A stretch of DNA of 64,000 nt from Polaromonas sp. OV174 (lineage in GTDB: Bacteria > Pseudomonadota > Gammaproteobacteria > Burkholderiales > Burkholderiaceae_C): positions 47,566-111,565 of the forward strand of contig NZ_FOKZ01000016.1 of the NCBI RefSeq assembly GCF_900112285.1, in the 5' to 3' direction. The position numbers and the translations under genes were made by a program. The notes under the pieces are model-generated. The model ran no database searches. It was not told the origin of the DNA and saw nothing but the letters and a program-made list of their open reading frames with translations. Positions 48,616 through 57,221 of this stretch are shown here, in pieces; position 1 is the first letter of the stretch; each line of letters opens with the position of its first letter.

Positions 48616-48723
48616 TGATTCAATAAATTTAGATCACATTTCATGGGGCCATGTCGCTATAAAATGCATAGCAAAATAATCCGCCAGCGAGACGACTTAC
48701 GCATGCATGACTAGCCCCTTTTC

Positions 48724-49659
48724 ATGTCACTCACGCATGCTCCACCACCTCGCGCGGCTTACGTTCAAGGGATGATTTTGCGTCGATTTTCGAATGTTTT
48801 GCCACTGCTGGCCGTGCTTTGCTCGGTGACGGCTTTGGGCATTGGCACCTCTTTTGCCAAACAACTTTTCCCTCTGGTGGGCTCACTCGGCACCACTGCG
48901 CTACGCGTAGGGTTTTCCGCTTTGCTGTTGCTGGCGCTGTGGCGTCCCTGGCGCTGGCCGCTTTCGCGTGCCGATGCGATCTCCATCGTGCGCTACGGTG
49001 CCACGCTGGGCCTTATGAATTTGCTGTTTTACATGTCGCTGCGCACCATCCCGTTTGGCGTGGCGGTGGCCATCGAGTTTTCGGGTCCGCTGGCCGTGGC
49101 TATGTTTTCTTCACGCAAGCCGGTTGATTTTGTCTGGCTGATATTGGCCGTCCTGGGTCTGGGATTGCTGTTGCCACTAGGTCATGGTGTGGTCAGCCTC
49201 GACCCTGAAGGGGTGATGTACGCCATGGCTGCGGCCGTATGCTGGGGCGCCTACATCGTTTTTGGCAAGCGCGTGGGTCACTTGCACGCCGGGCATTCGG
49301 TGGCGCTGGGCTTAACGGTCGCGGCCATCACCGTGGTGCCGTTTGGCATCTGGCATGCAGGCAGTGCCTTGCTGGACCCGCATATTCTGCTGTTCGGGCT
49401 TGGCGTTGCCGCCATCTCAAGCGCGATTCCGATTTCGCTGGAGATGATGGCCTTGAAGCGGTTGCCGCAGCAAGCCTTCGGCATCATGACCAGCATGGAG
49501 CCTGCGGTCGCGGCCTTGCTGGGTTTGTTCCTGCTCGACGAACACCTCACAGGTTTGCAGTGGCTGGCGCTTGGCTGCATCATGATGGCCGCCGTCGGCA
49601 GTTCTGTGACAGCGCGCAGCGTGGCTCCGAAAAGCGCGGCATCAGACGTCGTGATGTAG
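48724..49659 (+). CDS. EamA/RhtA-type exporter (drug/metabolite transporter superfamily)
   Basis: A 311-residue protein with about ten membrane helices in two EamA repeats. The sequence LGIGTSFAKQLFPLVGSLGTTALRVGFSALLLL and the second-repeat SSAIPISLEMMALKRLPQQAFGIMTSMEPAVAALLGLFLL match RhtA, the threonine/homoserine exporter of E. coli, though the substrate is not shown by sequence. Start at 48724 or at the in-frame ATG 48772. Upstream, 48656-48672 has a small GCTAT-N7-ATAGC palindrome. Confidence 0.87.
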   Translation: MSLTHAPPPRAAYVQGMILRRFSNVLPLLAVLCSVTALGIGTSFAKQLFPLVGSLGTTALRVGFSALLLLALWRPWRWPLSRADAISIVRYGATLGLMNLLFYMSLRTIPFGVAVAIEFSGPLAVAMFSSRKPVDFVWLILAVLGLGLLLPLGHGVVSLDPEGVMYAMAAAVCWGAYIVFGKRVGHLHAGHSVALGLTVAAITVVPFGIWHAGSALLDPHILLFGLGVAAISSAIPISLEMMALKRLPQQAFGIMTSMEPAVAALLGLFLLDEHLTGLQWLALGCIMMAAVGSSVTARSVAPKSAASDVVM

Positions 49660-49757
49660 CGTGCCGTTCACGGCCATGCGGAAGGTTCTGGGCCGGTTGT
49701 AGCCCCCGTCAGTGTAGGCCGAATCTCGCCTTGTGGGTCAGCAGCGATAATCCCTGC

Positions 49758-50507
49758 ATGTCTTCTTCTCCCAAAGTTCTTTTTGGCTTCCATGCCGTGG
49801 GCGTGCGCCTGAAAACCGCACCCAAGTCGGTGTTGGAAGTGTTTTTTGATGCCTCACGCCGCGACGCCCGCATGCGCCAGTTCACCGACCGGGCCCGCGA
49901 AGCCGGTGTCAGGCTGATCGAGTCTGATGGCCTGCGCCTGGCTAAGATGTGCGGCAGCCACGGCCACCAGGGCGTGGTGGCGCGCGTGGACGCAGTGGCC
50001 CAGGTCACCTCGCTTGACGAGCTGCTTGAAAACCTGGAAGCCTCGGGCGTGGCCCAGCCGCTGCTCTTGGTGCTGGACGGCGTGACCGATCCGCACAACC
50101 TGGGCGCCTGCCTGCGCGTGGCCGACGGCGCCGGCGCCCATGCCGTGATTGCGCCCAAGGATCACGCGGCCGGCATCAGCGCCATCGTGGCCAAGGTCGC
50201 CAGCGGCGCTGCCGAGACCATGCCTTACTTCATGGTGACCAATCTGGCCCGCACCTTGAACGAGCTGAAAGAGCGCAACATCTGGTGCATAGGCACCAGT
50301 GATGACGCCGAAAAGACGATTTACGACGTGGACTTGAAAGGCCCGGTGGCCCTGGTGCTGGGCGCAGAGGGCGATGGCATGCGTCAGCTCACGCGCAAGA
50401 CCTGCGACGAGCTGGTCAGCATTCCCATGCTGGGCGCGGTGGAAAGCCTGAACGTCTCTGTGGCCAGCGGCGTCTGCCTGTACGAGGCCTTGCGCCAGCG
50501 CCGCTAG
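49758..50507 (+). CDS. rlmB: 23S rRNA (guanosine-2-O-)-methyltransferase RlmB
   Basis: SPOUT-class methyltransferase for G2251. 249 residues: N-terminal substrate-binding domain (VLFGFHAVGVRLKTAPKSVLEVFFD), then the knot domain with VLDGVTDPHNLGACLRVADGAGAHAVI, LVLGAEGDGMRQLTRKTCDELVSIPM and LNVSVASGVCLYEALRQRR. The start is set at 49758 because this matches the RlmB N-terminus; the frame is open much further upstream inside the EamA gene, in another reading frame. Confidence 0.93.
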   Translation: MSSSPKVLFGFHAVGVRLKTAPKSVLEVFFDASRRDARMRQFTDRAREAGVRLIESDGLRLAKMCGSHGHQGVVARVDAVAQVTSLDELLENLEASGVAQPLLLVLDGVTDPHNLGACLRVADGAGAHAVIAPKDHAAGISAIVAKVASGAAETMPYFMVTNLARTLNELKERNIWCIGTSDDAEKTIYDVDLKGPVALVLGAEGDGMRQLTRKTCDELVSIPMLGAVESLNVSVASGVCLYEALRQRR

Positions 50508-50657
50508 GCGCATTCTTGACGCGGGTGGTGCCGGCAGCACTGGCCTGGCATCAGCCCTGCGTCGCCATGACTCCCTGTGTTTCTCTGTGGATACCTGAGC
50601 TTGCCGGTTTGAATGCCGCCTGGCCGGGCGCTGGCCTGCGCGGCTGAAGGATTGAAG

Positions 50658-51473
50658 ATGCTTACTGTCAATGTCGGCCCATTTCCGGTGTCGGTGGGCC
50701 AGCTCACACTGCTGGCGGCGCTCTTGTGCGCGCTGGCGGTGGGTCATCTGTTGGGCCGGCGCCAGGGCGCGGGCGGCATAGGTTCCACCTTGTCTGACAT
50801 GCTGCTCATAGGCGCTCTGGTGGCACGCCTGACTTTCGTGGCTCTCTGGTTTGAGGTCTATCGCAGCGATCCATGGGGCGTGCTGGACATTCGCGATGGC
50901 GGCTTTAGCGCCTGGGCCGGCGTGCTGGCCGCCGCTCTGGTCGCCCTCTGGCAGGGTCGGCGCCGGCCCGCCTTGCGCAAGCCCTTGCTGCTGGGCTTGC
51001 TGGCCGGCGCTCTGGTATGGGGCAGCACGAATGCTGCGCTGCGCCTGAATCAGCCGGAGCAGGCGATGTTGCCCCAGGTGGCCTTAACCGCCTTGTCGGG
51101 TCAAAGCGTCGATCTGGCCGGCCTGGCACAGGGCCGGCCGCTGGTACTGAATTTGTGGGCCAGCTGGTGTCCGCCATGCCGCCGCGAAATGCCGGTGCTG
51201 GCCGCTGCGCAGCAACAAACGCCGGGCGTGCGCTTTGTCTTTGCCAACCAGGGGGAAGAAGCCGGGCCGGCATTGCGCTATCTGGCCACCAGTCAGCTGG
51301 TGCTGGCCAATGTGGTGCTCGATCCGGCTGGTGCGCTGGGGAAAAGCATAGGTTCGAGGGCCTTGCCGACCACCTTGTTTTACGATGCCTCGGGCCGGTT
51401 GGTGGACACCCATCTGGGTGAGCTGTCGGCGGCATCGCTGGCCAGCAAGCTGCAACAGCTGGGGGCTAGATAA
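50658..51473 (+). CDS. Membrane-anchored TlpA/DsbE-like thioredoxin with Lgt-like membrane domain
   Basis: A 271-residue protein. The first ~135 residues hold four or five predicted membrane helices (VGPFPVSVGQLTLLAALLCALAVGHLLG and following), with a pattern resembling prolipoprotein diacylglyceryl transferase (GARLTFVALWFEVYRSDPWGVLDIRDGGFSAWAGVLAA). The C-terminal half is a periplasmic thioredoxin fold with active site WASWCPPCRREMPVL (Cys171, Cys174) and cis-Pro in SRALPTTLFYDASG. Likely a disulfide reductase for envelope proteins or cytochrome c maturation. It ends 8 bp into the convergent chrA gene. Confidence 0.82.
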   Translation: MLTVNVGPFPVSVGQLTLLAALLCALAVGHLLGRRQGAGGIGSTLSDMLLIGALVARLTFVALWFEVYRSDPWGVLDIRDGGFSAWAGVLAAALVALWQGRRRPALRKPLLLGLLAGALVWGSTNAALRLNQPEQAMLPQVALTALSGQSVDLAGLAQGRPLVLNLWASWCPPCRREMPVLAAAQQQTPGVRFVFANQGEEAGPALRYLATSQLVLANVVLDPAGALGKSIGSRALPTTLFYDASGRLVDTHLGELSAASLASKLQQLGAR

Positions 51474-52050
51474 AGCCCATCCAGCCCAGCAAGGCGCCAG
51501 CGCCCAGCAGCCAGAGCAGGTGAATCTTTGTGCGCCAGACGATGAGGGCGGTGACCGCCGTCAGCAAGCAGACAGGCCAGTCTTTCAGCGAACTGCCGTT
51601 GGCCGCGGCCAGAATCCAGCCGGTGGAGATCAAGAGCGCCACAACGATGGGCGCCATGCCCTGCTTGAAGGCACGCACCGCCCGCAGGCCGCGGTTGCGG
51701 TGACCCCATTGGGAGGTGGCGTAAGTCACTAGCGTGCTGGGCAGCAAAATGCCCAGCATGGTCACGGCAACACCAAGTAGGCCGCTTAACATGCCGCCCG
51801 CATTCAGTCCGATATTCCAGCCGAGCAGGGCGACAAACAGCACATTGGGGCCGGGCGCGGCCTGGGCGATGGCAATCGAGGCATTGAACTGCGCTTCGGT
51901 CAGCCAGTGCTGCTGCTCGACCAGAAAGCGGTGCATGTCGGGCGCTGTGGTGATGGCCCCGCCTATCGACAGCAGCGACAGCGTCAGGTAATGCGTGAAC
52001 AGCTCAAACCACTGCTGTAGGCCAAAAGCCAGTTGCAGCGGCTCGTTCAT
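51466..52050 (-). CDS. Chromate transporter half-protein (ChrA family), second gene
   Basis: A 194-residue membrane protein with about six helices. Typical ChrA segments are seen: LSLLSIGGAITTAPDMHRFLVEQQHWLTEAQFNASIAIAQAAPGPNVLFVALLG. Single-domain ChrA proteins come as adjacent pairs, and this gene overlaps the other half by 4 bp (ATGA). The ORF upstream of 52050 is the other half in another frame. Chromate efflux is the family label; the physiological substrate may differ. Confidence 0.85.
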   Translation of the reverse strand: MNEPLQLAFGLQQWFELFTHYLTLSLLSIGGAITTAPDMHRFLVEQQHWLTEAQFNASIAIAQAAPGPNVLFVALLGWNIGLNAGGMLSGLLGVAVTMLGILLPSTLVTYATSQWGHRNRGLRAVRAFKQGMAPIVVALLISTGWILAAANGSSLKDWPVCLLTAVTALIVWRTKIHLLWLLGAGALLGWMGFI

Positions 52051-52622
52051 GGTGCGAGCTTTCGGAAGGCCAGCACGCAAGCCAGGCTGCCCAGGCCGAA
52101 GAGCACGTAAAACAGCGGCCAGCGCAGCAGCGCGATGGCCACAAAACACAGCGCGCCAAAGGCCACGCAAAGACGCAAACCCAGCGCGTTTTTCAGCAAG
52201 GCGCCAAACAGCTTCAGGCCAGTCGCCGCAATCAGCCCGGCGGCGACGGCGCTCATGCCGCGCAGCGCGCCGGCCACGCCGGGGTGGCCGGCGAACTCGG
52301 CATACACCAGCGCCAGCAGCAGTACCAGCATCAGCGGCACGGTCAGCATGCCAGCCAGTGCCGCCAGCGCGCCCTTCAGGCCAAAGTAGCGCGAGCCTAC
52401 CATCATGGAGAGATTGATCACATTGGGGCCGGGCATGATTTGCGCCACGGCCCAGTCGTCAATGAATTCCTCGCGCGTCATCCAGCGTTTCTTTTCCACC
52501 AGTTCGCGCTGCACCACCGCCAGCACGCCACCGAAGCCCTGCAGGGCCAACAGGGTGAATGAAATAAACAGATCGCTGAGCGACTGGGGTTGTGGATGGT
52601 CTGGCGTGGGCAGGGAATTCAT
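52047..52622 (-). CDS. Chromate transporter half-protein (ChrA family), first gene
   Basis: A 191-residue partner of the preceding gene with matching motifs: FTLLALQGFGGVLAVVQRELVEKKRWMTREEFIDDWAVAQIMPGPNVINLSMMVG. The two together equal one full-length bidomain ChrA. The ATG at 52622 is preferred over the open frame to 52718, which runs into the repeat upstream. Confidence 0.86.
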   Translation of the reverse strand: MNSLPTPDHPQPQSLSDLFISFTLLALQGFGGVLAVVQRELVEKKRWMTREEFIDDWAVAQIMPGPNVINLSMMVGSRYFGLKGALAALAGMLTVPLMLVLLLALVYAEFAGHPGVAGALRGMSAVAAGLIAATGLKLFGALLKNALGLRLCVAFGALCFVAIALLRWPLFYVLFGLGSLACVLAFRKLAP

Positions 52623-52688
52623 GCGGCAATTATCTCGTTTGGGCTGACGGGCAAAAGCTTGAACAAGAGAAATTCCTGCCAGAAGTTT

Positions 52689-52746
52689 GCTATACAAATA
52701 GTAGCTGCTGCCGCCCAACCAGTATGCACAAACGGCCTAAATTGCT
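52689..52746 (-). repeat. Dispersed palindromic repeat, copy 9
   Basis: In the 153 bp gap between the ChrA pair and the SDR gene. On the plus strand reads GCTATACAAATAGTAGCTGC, then GCCGCCCAACC and AACGGCCTAAATT, i.e. the family in reverse orientation with arms GCTAT / ATAGT. Confidence 0.75.
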
Positions 52747-52775
52747 TAAATATCATGAAACGGGGCGGCAACGGC

Positions 52776-53519
52776 TCAGACCGACATGCCGCCCGACACC
52801 TCGATCACCGCGCCGTTCACATAGCTGGCCTCGTCGCTCGCCAAAAAGGCGTAGACATTGGCGATTTCTTCCGGCTGGCCCAGGCGCTTGAGCGGCACGC
52901 GGGCCTCCATTTCCTTCATGACCTGGTCGGGGACGGTGCTCAGTATGGGCGTGGCAATAAAGCCGGGCGCCACGGCATTGACGCGCACGCCCTTGGGGCC
53001 GAGCTCGCGGCTCCAGGTCTTGGTGAAGCCGATCACGCCGAATTTGCTGGCGGCGTAATTGGTCTGGCCGAAATTGCCGTAAATGCCGACCACCGAGCTG
53101 GCATTGAGAATCACGCCCTGGCCTTGCGCCACCATGATGTCGCTCACCGCCTGCGCGCAATGAAAGACGCCGCGCAGGTTGACGTCGATGACGCGGTCGA
53201 ATTGCTCCAGCGTCATCTTTTGCAGCCGCGCATCCTGCGTGATGCCGGCGTTGTTGACCAGCACGTCGATGCGGCCAAAGCGCTCCTTGACCTTGTCCAC
53301 CACGGCATCGACCATGGCGCGCTGCGTCACGTCCATCAGGTAGCCGACGGCCTGGGCGCCCAGCGCCTGGCACTGCTCGACCGCCGCATTGACCGCGTCC
53401 GGCTTCACATCGCAAACGATGACGATGGCGCCTTCCTGGGCGAATTTGCGCGCGGTGGCCAGGCCTATGCCTTGCGCGGCGCCGGTGATCAGGCTGACCT
53501 TGTTCTGAAGTCTTGGCAT
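52776..53519 (-). CDS. Short-chain dehydrogenase/reductase, 3-oxoacyl-ACP reductase (FabG) type
   Basis: A 247-residue NAD(P)H oxidoreductase. Cofactor motif [19 protein letters not shown], then [16 protein letters not shown], catalytic Ser in [15 protein letters not shown] and the active-site [14 protein letters not shown], followed by [15 protein letters not shown]. The sequence is FabG/PhaB-like and could be an acetoacetyl-CoA or 3-oxoacyl-ACP reductase. DVKPD after the second strand (position of the cofactor-specificity residue) suggests NAD(H) rather than NADP(H). Stands alone here, without fab or pha genes. Confidence 0.88.
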   Translation of the reverse strand: MPRLQNKVSLITGAAQGIGLATARKFAQEGAIVIVCDVKPDAVNAAVEQCQALGAQAVGYLMDVTQRAMVDAVVDKVKERFGRIDVLVNNAGITQDARLQKMTLEQFDRVIDVNLRGVFHCAQAVSDIMVAQGQGVILNASSVVGIYGNFGQTNYAASKFGVIGFTKTWSRELGPKGVRVNAVAPGFIATPILSTVPDQVMKEMEARVPLKRLGQPEEIANVYAFLASDEASYVNGAVIEVSGGMSV

Positions 53520-53723
53520 GGGAAGTAAATGTCCTTGGGTTTAAGAGGGCGCACATCAGCAGACGGGCGGGTAGCCTGGAGCCATCCCGGAGAAGGGCCA
53601 CGGTCATGCTTGGATGGAAAAAGCTGCTGCAGTATATGCATTTTGCAAAGCAGCTGCTTTGTGTAAATGGCCCGGGGCCGCGACTGCTTGTAAAGGCTTG
53701 CGTGCAGCGCCTGGGTGTTAAAT

Positions 53724-53777
53724 GCTATTAATTTAATAGCTTCATACGCTGACCACTAAAGGGTTACAACCCTTTTC
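53724..53777 (-). repeat. Dispersed palindromic repeat, copy 10
   Basis: Begins with the perfect palindrome GCTATTAA-T-TTAATAGC (53724-53740), followed by TTCATACGCTGACC and an AAGGGTTACAACCCTTTT end. Reverse orientation; the left block is diverged. Confidence 0.7.
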
Positions 53778-53792
53778 TACTTAAAAAGCAGA

Positions 53793-53813
53793 AAGCGGGC
53801 CATGGGCCCGCTT
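53793..53813 (-). terminator. Terminator hairpin after phoX
   Basis: AAGCGGGCC-ATG-GGCCCGCTT, a perfect 9 bp stem. On the minus strand it is followed by TCTGCTTTTT, fitting an intrinsic terminator 56 bp beyond the phoX stop codon. Confidence 0.7.
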
Positions 53814-53868
53814 GTTTGTCTGCTTCAGCGCAAGATGCCGCTGTCAGCCGGCATGGCCGGCTTGATCT

Positions 53869-55815
53869 TTACGCCAGCTTGATGCTGCTTGGGCTGGCCG
53901 TCAGGTAGCCGACGGCGGCGCCGAAGCGGTCCTTGTAATTGGCGCGCACCAGTGGGTCCAGCGTGGCCTGCACTTTGCTGTGCAGGGCGTTCCAGTCGCC
54001 GGCATGCTGGAAGTTGCTCATGATGTAGGTCCAGCCATTGAGGTCGTCCGCCACATGCAGGCCTGTGGCTTCGCCGCCCGCCGGCATGGACATCAGGCGC
54101 GACAGCTGGCGGGTATCGACGTTGTAGGCCCAGAGGAAGTTGTTGACATGCGAGCCGCTGTCTTCACCGATGAAGAGCGTGCGCATTTTTTCCGAGAACT
54201 TCAGATTGTCGGGATTGGCCACCTTGTTCGGGTTGGCCTTGTTGCCCAGCGCGTCGGGGGCGATGTCCTCGCCGATCAGCAGGGCCTTGGTGTGCACCGG
54301 CATCCATTCGCTGTTGATGGCGCTGCCGCCCAGGTCTTTTTGCCCGCCCGCCAGTTTGTGGGCCATCACGCCACCGGCGACCAGGGGTTTGTCCAGGGCG
54401 ATGCCGCTGGCCGCATTCCAGCCCTTGCCGGTCTTGACCATGGAGTCCTGGATGTTCTGCAGCGCCGAGTAGGCGATCTTGTCCTTGATGTTGACGGTCG
54501 TGCCTTCCATTTTGGAAAAGCCCATGCTGCCGCCCATCAGGTAGGCGTAGCGATGGGTTTCCAGGAAGGCTGCGGCCTTTTCCATGCCGGGCTTGACCTT
54601 GATCCAGTTGGCCGCGCCGTTGTAGAAGATTTTGGTGAAGCTGGCGTCATTGGGGTCGGTCTTGCTGACCGTCATGATGTCCGAGGGCTTGAGCGTGTCG
54701 GCCATTTTTTCGATCTCCGCGCTCTTGGCGTGACCGAGCTTGATCCAGCTGATGGAAGCGCCTGCCGCTGCCGGGTCTACCGAGAAGCCGCTGCCCAGCT
54801 TGGCCACGTACAGCGTGCCGGCGGACAGGTCTTTTTCCTTGTCGGCCACAAACACAAAGAGGCCGCTGTTGGTGGCGTCGTCGCCCATCAGCACGGTGCG
54901 GTTGTCCGGCATGACCTGCACCAGCTCGTGCGAGATGCGGCCCATATTGAAGTGCTTGGTGATGCTGCCGCTGCCGTCAGGGTTGACGGTGACTTCCGGC
55001 ATGTGGCCATAGTGATAAGGGTTGGCAACGCCGGCGGCGCCGAACAGGTTCTTGCTATAGGCCTGGAACATCTTGTCCTCGGCCGCAAAGTGGGCGTCGG
55101 GCTCGTATTCTTCGCTGGAGAGGTGGGTATTCCATGGCGACAGGCTGGAGCCGCAGGTGATCCACAGGCCATTGACGGAAGAGGTGTCCACGTTGTGGTA
55201 CGACACCAGGCTGAGCTTGCCGGTGGCCTTGTCCTGGTCAAGCGTCAGCACGGCGATGGGCGAGGGCAGCATGCCGTAGGCATCTTTGCCGGCGTTATCG
55301 CGCGTGGCGTATTCAAACTGCACCACGGCAAACACCGCATTGCCCTTGACACCCTTGACGCTGGTCTTGGGCAGCTTGAGCAGCGACGTGCCATCCGGGC
55401 TGTCCGAGAAGAAGTGCCGCGCCTTGGCCGGCACGGAGTTGTCCATGATGGGCTGGTTCAGGATGTTGTAGTAGCCGCCGGCCAGGGTCTGGCCGCCTTT
55501 GCCGTTGGGCACCATGTCACCGGTGACGAAGAAGGTTTCGTAGGCCAGCTGGTAGTCGCGCGTGCCCTGGTCCTTGAGTTGGACCTTGAGGCTGGAGGCC
55601 ACGGTGGTGGTGGCCATGGCGGCGGCATTGGCCAGCGAAGGCGCGGCCATGGAGGTGAAGCTGGACGACAGATAGTTGCCCGCAGCCGCCGTGCCCGAGC
55701 TGGTGGCACAGGCCGACAGCAGCGAGCCGGATGCCAGCGCGCCCAGCGGCAGCATGGGAGCAGAGGCCAGGAACTTCAGGGCGCTGCGGCGTGTGGGGAG
55801 AGTGGGTGTGCTCAT
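53869..55815 (-). CDS. phoX: PhoX-family alkaline phosphatase, Tat-exported, probable lipoprotein
   Basis: PhoX enzymes are Fe/Ca-dependent phosphomonoesterases outside the cytoplasm. 648 residues. The N-terminus has a twin-arginine signal (TRRSALKFLASAPM) and a later lipobox-like LLSAC (Cys36), so it may be membrane-anchored. The mature protein is a beta-propeller (DUF839) with ITCGSSLSPWNTHLSSEEYEPDAHF and GEDSGSHVNNFLWAYN, characteristic of the family. The upstream region carries a well-formed Pho box, so it should be induced by phosphate starvation through PhoB. Confidence 0.9.
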   Translation of the reverse strand: MSTPTLPTRRSALKFLASAPMLPLGALASGSLLSACATSSGTAAAGNYLSSSFTSMAAPSLANAAAMATTTVASSLKVQLKDQGTRDYQLAYETFFVTGDMVPNGKGGQTLAGGYYNILNQPIMDNSVPAKARHFFSDSPDGTSLLKLPKTSVKGVKGNAVFAVVQFEYATRDNAGKDAYGMLPSPIAVLTLDQDKATGKLSLVSYHNVDTSSVNGLWITCGSSLSPWNTHLSSEEYEPDAHFAAEDKMFQAYSKNLFGAAGVANPYHYGHMPEVTVNPDGSGSITKHFNMGRISHELVQVMPDNRTVLMGDDATNSGLFVFVADKEKDLSAGTLYVAKLGSGFSVDPAAAGASISWIKLGHAKSAEIEKMADTLKPSDIMTVSKTDPNDASFTKIFYNGAANWIKVKPGMEKAAAFLETHRYAYLMGGSMGFSKMEGTTVNIKDKIAYSALQNIQDSMVKTGKGWNAASGIALDKPLVAGGVMAHKLAGGQKDLGGSAINSEWMPVHTKALLIGEDIAPDALGNKANPNKVANPDNLKFSEKMRTLFIGEDSGSHVNNFLWAYNVDTRQLSRLMSMPAGGEATGLHVADDLNGWTYIMSNFQHAGDWNALHSKVQATLDPLVRANYKDRFGAAVGYLTASPSSIKLA

Positions 55816-55917
55816 TATTCTGGGAGTCCTTGTTGAATGCGGTGATCGTGTGCAAACAGGCTGAGCGGCGCTGCGGCTGGGCGTGCCAGTGATGTGCCTG
55901 CCGGCCTGTGCTGCTGG

Positions 55918-55951
55918 ATGTTAGAAAACCAATGTGACGGTTTCATGAAAG
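55918..55951 (-). promoter_or_regulatory. Pho box and -10 of phoX
   Basis: On the minus strand CTTTCATGAAACCGTCAC (55934-55951) matches the PhoB consensus CTGTCATAWAWCTGTCAY at most positions, including both half-sites. Exactly 10 bp further downstream is a -10 candidate TAACAT (55918-55923), the spacing known from E. coli phoA and pstS. The -10 is about 100 bp upstream of the phoX ATG. Confidence 0.78.
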
Positions 55952-56077
55952 TCACCCGGGCCAAACCAGGCGCTGCTACCCGTCAGTGGAGGCCTTGAAT
56001 AGTCGGGACGCCATCACCACCTGAGTCGCTTCATGTACAAAATCACTTTTGTACGGACTATTTCAGGACTGCTTTGC

Positions 56078-56746
56078 ATGACCACCTCAATCAAGATCGA
56101 CTTTGTTTCCGATGTTTCCTGCCCCTGGTGTGCGATAGGCCTTAAATCGCTGGAGCAAGCGCTGGAGCGCGTGGCCGGGGACATCAGCGCCGAGCTGCAT
56201 TTCCAGCCCTTTGAGCTCAACCCCCAGATGGCGCCCGAAGGCCAGGAGATCACCGAGCACATCACCGAAAAATACGGCATCACGGCAGAGCAGGCCCAGG
56301 CCAACCGCGAAAATATTCGCGCCCGTGGCGAGCAAGTGGGCTTCAAGTTCAGCATGGCCGATGAGCCAGGCGGCGGGCGCAGCCGCATTTACAACACCTT
56401 TGACGCCCATCGTTTGCTGCACTGGGCCGAGCTTGAAGGGGGCGAGCGACAAAAAGCGCTGAAAGAGGCTTTGTTCAAGGCCTATTTCACCGATGGCCAG
56501 AGCCCGGCTTCGCACGAGGTGCTGTTGCGCGTGGCCGGTGAGGTTGGCCTGGACGTGGAGCGTGCCCGCGAAGTGCTGGCCTCCAACGCCTATGCCGACG
56601 AAGTGCGCGAACGTGAGCAGTTCTACCAGTCGCAGGGCATTCGCTCGGTGCCGGCCGTCATCATCAATGACAAGCATCTGATTTCCGGCGGCCAGCCTGC
56701 CGAGGTGTTTGAGCAGGCCTTGCGCCAGATCGCCGCGGCCGCCTAG
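56078..56746 (+). CDS. DsbA-family FrnE-like oxidoreductase
   Basis: A 222-residue cytoplasmic protein of the DsbA/FrnE group, related to 2-hydroxychromene-2-carboxylate isomerases. The CxxC is CPWC (Cys15, Cys18) in FVSDVSCPWCAIGLKSLEQAL. The helical insert (EITEHITEKYGITAEQAQANRENIRARGEQVGF) and cis-Pro region GIRSVPAVIINDKHLISGGQP are typical. Cytoplasmic because no signal is present. Start at 56078 with AGGA at 56064-56067; the frame is open to 56033. Its stop codon overlaps the stop of a convergent small gene. Confidence 0.88.
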   Translation: MTTSIKIDFVSDVSCPWCAIGLKSLEQALERVAGDISAELHFQPFELNPQMAPEGQEITEHITEKYGITAEQAQANRENIRARGEQVGFKFSMADEPGGGRSRIYNTFDAHRLLHWAELEGGERQKALKEALFKAYFTDGQSPASHEVLLRVAGEVGLDVERAREVLASNAYADEVREREQFYQSQGIRSVPAVIINDKHLISGGQPAEVFEQALRQIAAAA

Positions 56747-56961
56747 GAGTACTTTGCTTTCAGGGTTATTGACGGCCTGGGCATGAGCCGCTCCACAGCG
56801 GGCGCAGCACTCGAGTATTCGCTTGGCTCAAATTGTTTCGCGTGGGGCGCATTCGTCACTGCCTTGGGCTGCGGCACATGAGGCGGTATCTTGGGCACCT
56901 GGGAATCGGGGCACCCACTTAACAAGACCATAGCCAAGACCATGGGCAAGATTGGTTTCAT
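56743..56961 (-). CDS. Small lipoprotein, 72 residues, unknown function
   Basis: Starts MKPILPMVLAMVLLSGC, a lipoprotein signal with Cys17. The mature part is short, Pro-rich and without recognisable domain (PKIPPHVPQPKAV). A good AGGAG lies 9 nt before the ATG on the minus strand, which supports translation. Convergent with the FrnE-like gene; the stop codons overlap (CTAG). Confidence 0.6.
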   Translation of the reverse strand: MKPILPMVLAMVLLSGCPDSQVPKIPPHVPQPKAVTNAPHAKQFEPSEYSSAAPAVERLMPRPSITLKAKYS

Positions 56962-57221
56962 AGGACATCACTCCTGTGGCCACTCATCGGTGTGTACATA
57001 TTGGCTGGGCAGCCATGGCGCTTGAGCTGATGGCGTCCACCCGTCATTGCTTCTGCAAAACAATTCTCAACAATATAACGAGGGCAGGGCGTTGCTGTCT
57101 GCCGGCCAGTAGACCTTGCGCCTGTCAGTGAATGCCGAGCCGTGGCGGTTATCGGTGTTGTCCTACAGCCGTCGGCCAGAGCTGGCGCCGAAAATCATTC
57201 AAAAACCAACAGGAGCTGACC

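Larger units (their letters stand above)
53520..53868 (+). other. Non-coding stretch between two minus-strand genes
   Basis: This 349 bp gap between the SDR gene and phoX holds a repeat copy (53724-53777), an AAGGGT-TACA-ACCCTT hairpin (53759-53774) inside it, and the phoX terminator hairpin (53793-53813). No convincing coding sequence was seen. The left part (53520-53700) should contain the SDR promoter; I could not pick it with confidence. Confidence 0.6.

Noticed and set aside
48656..48672. GCTAT-N7-ATAGC palindrome upstream of the EamA exporter
   Set aside because: Arms fit the repeat but the remaining blocks are missing; too little to count as a copy.
53980..55836. 618-codon plus-strand frame opposite phoX
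   Set aside because: Antisense shadow; phoX is complete with Tat signal, Pho box and terminator on the other strand.
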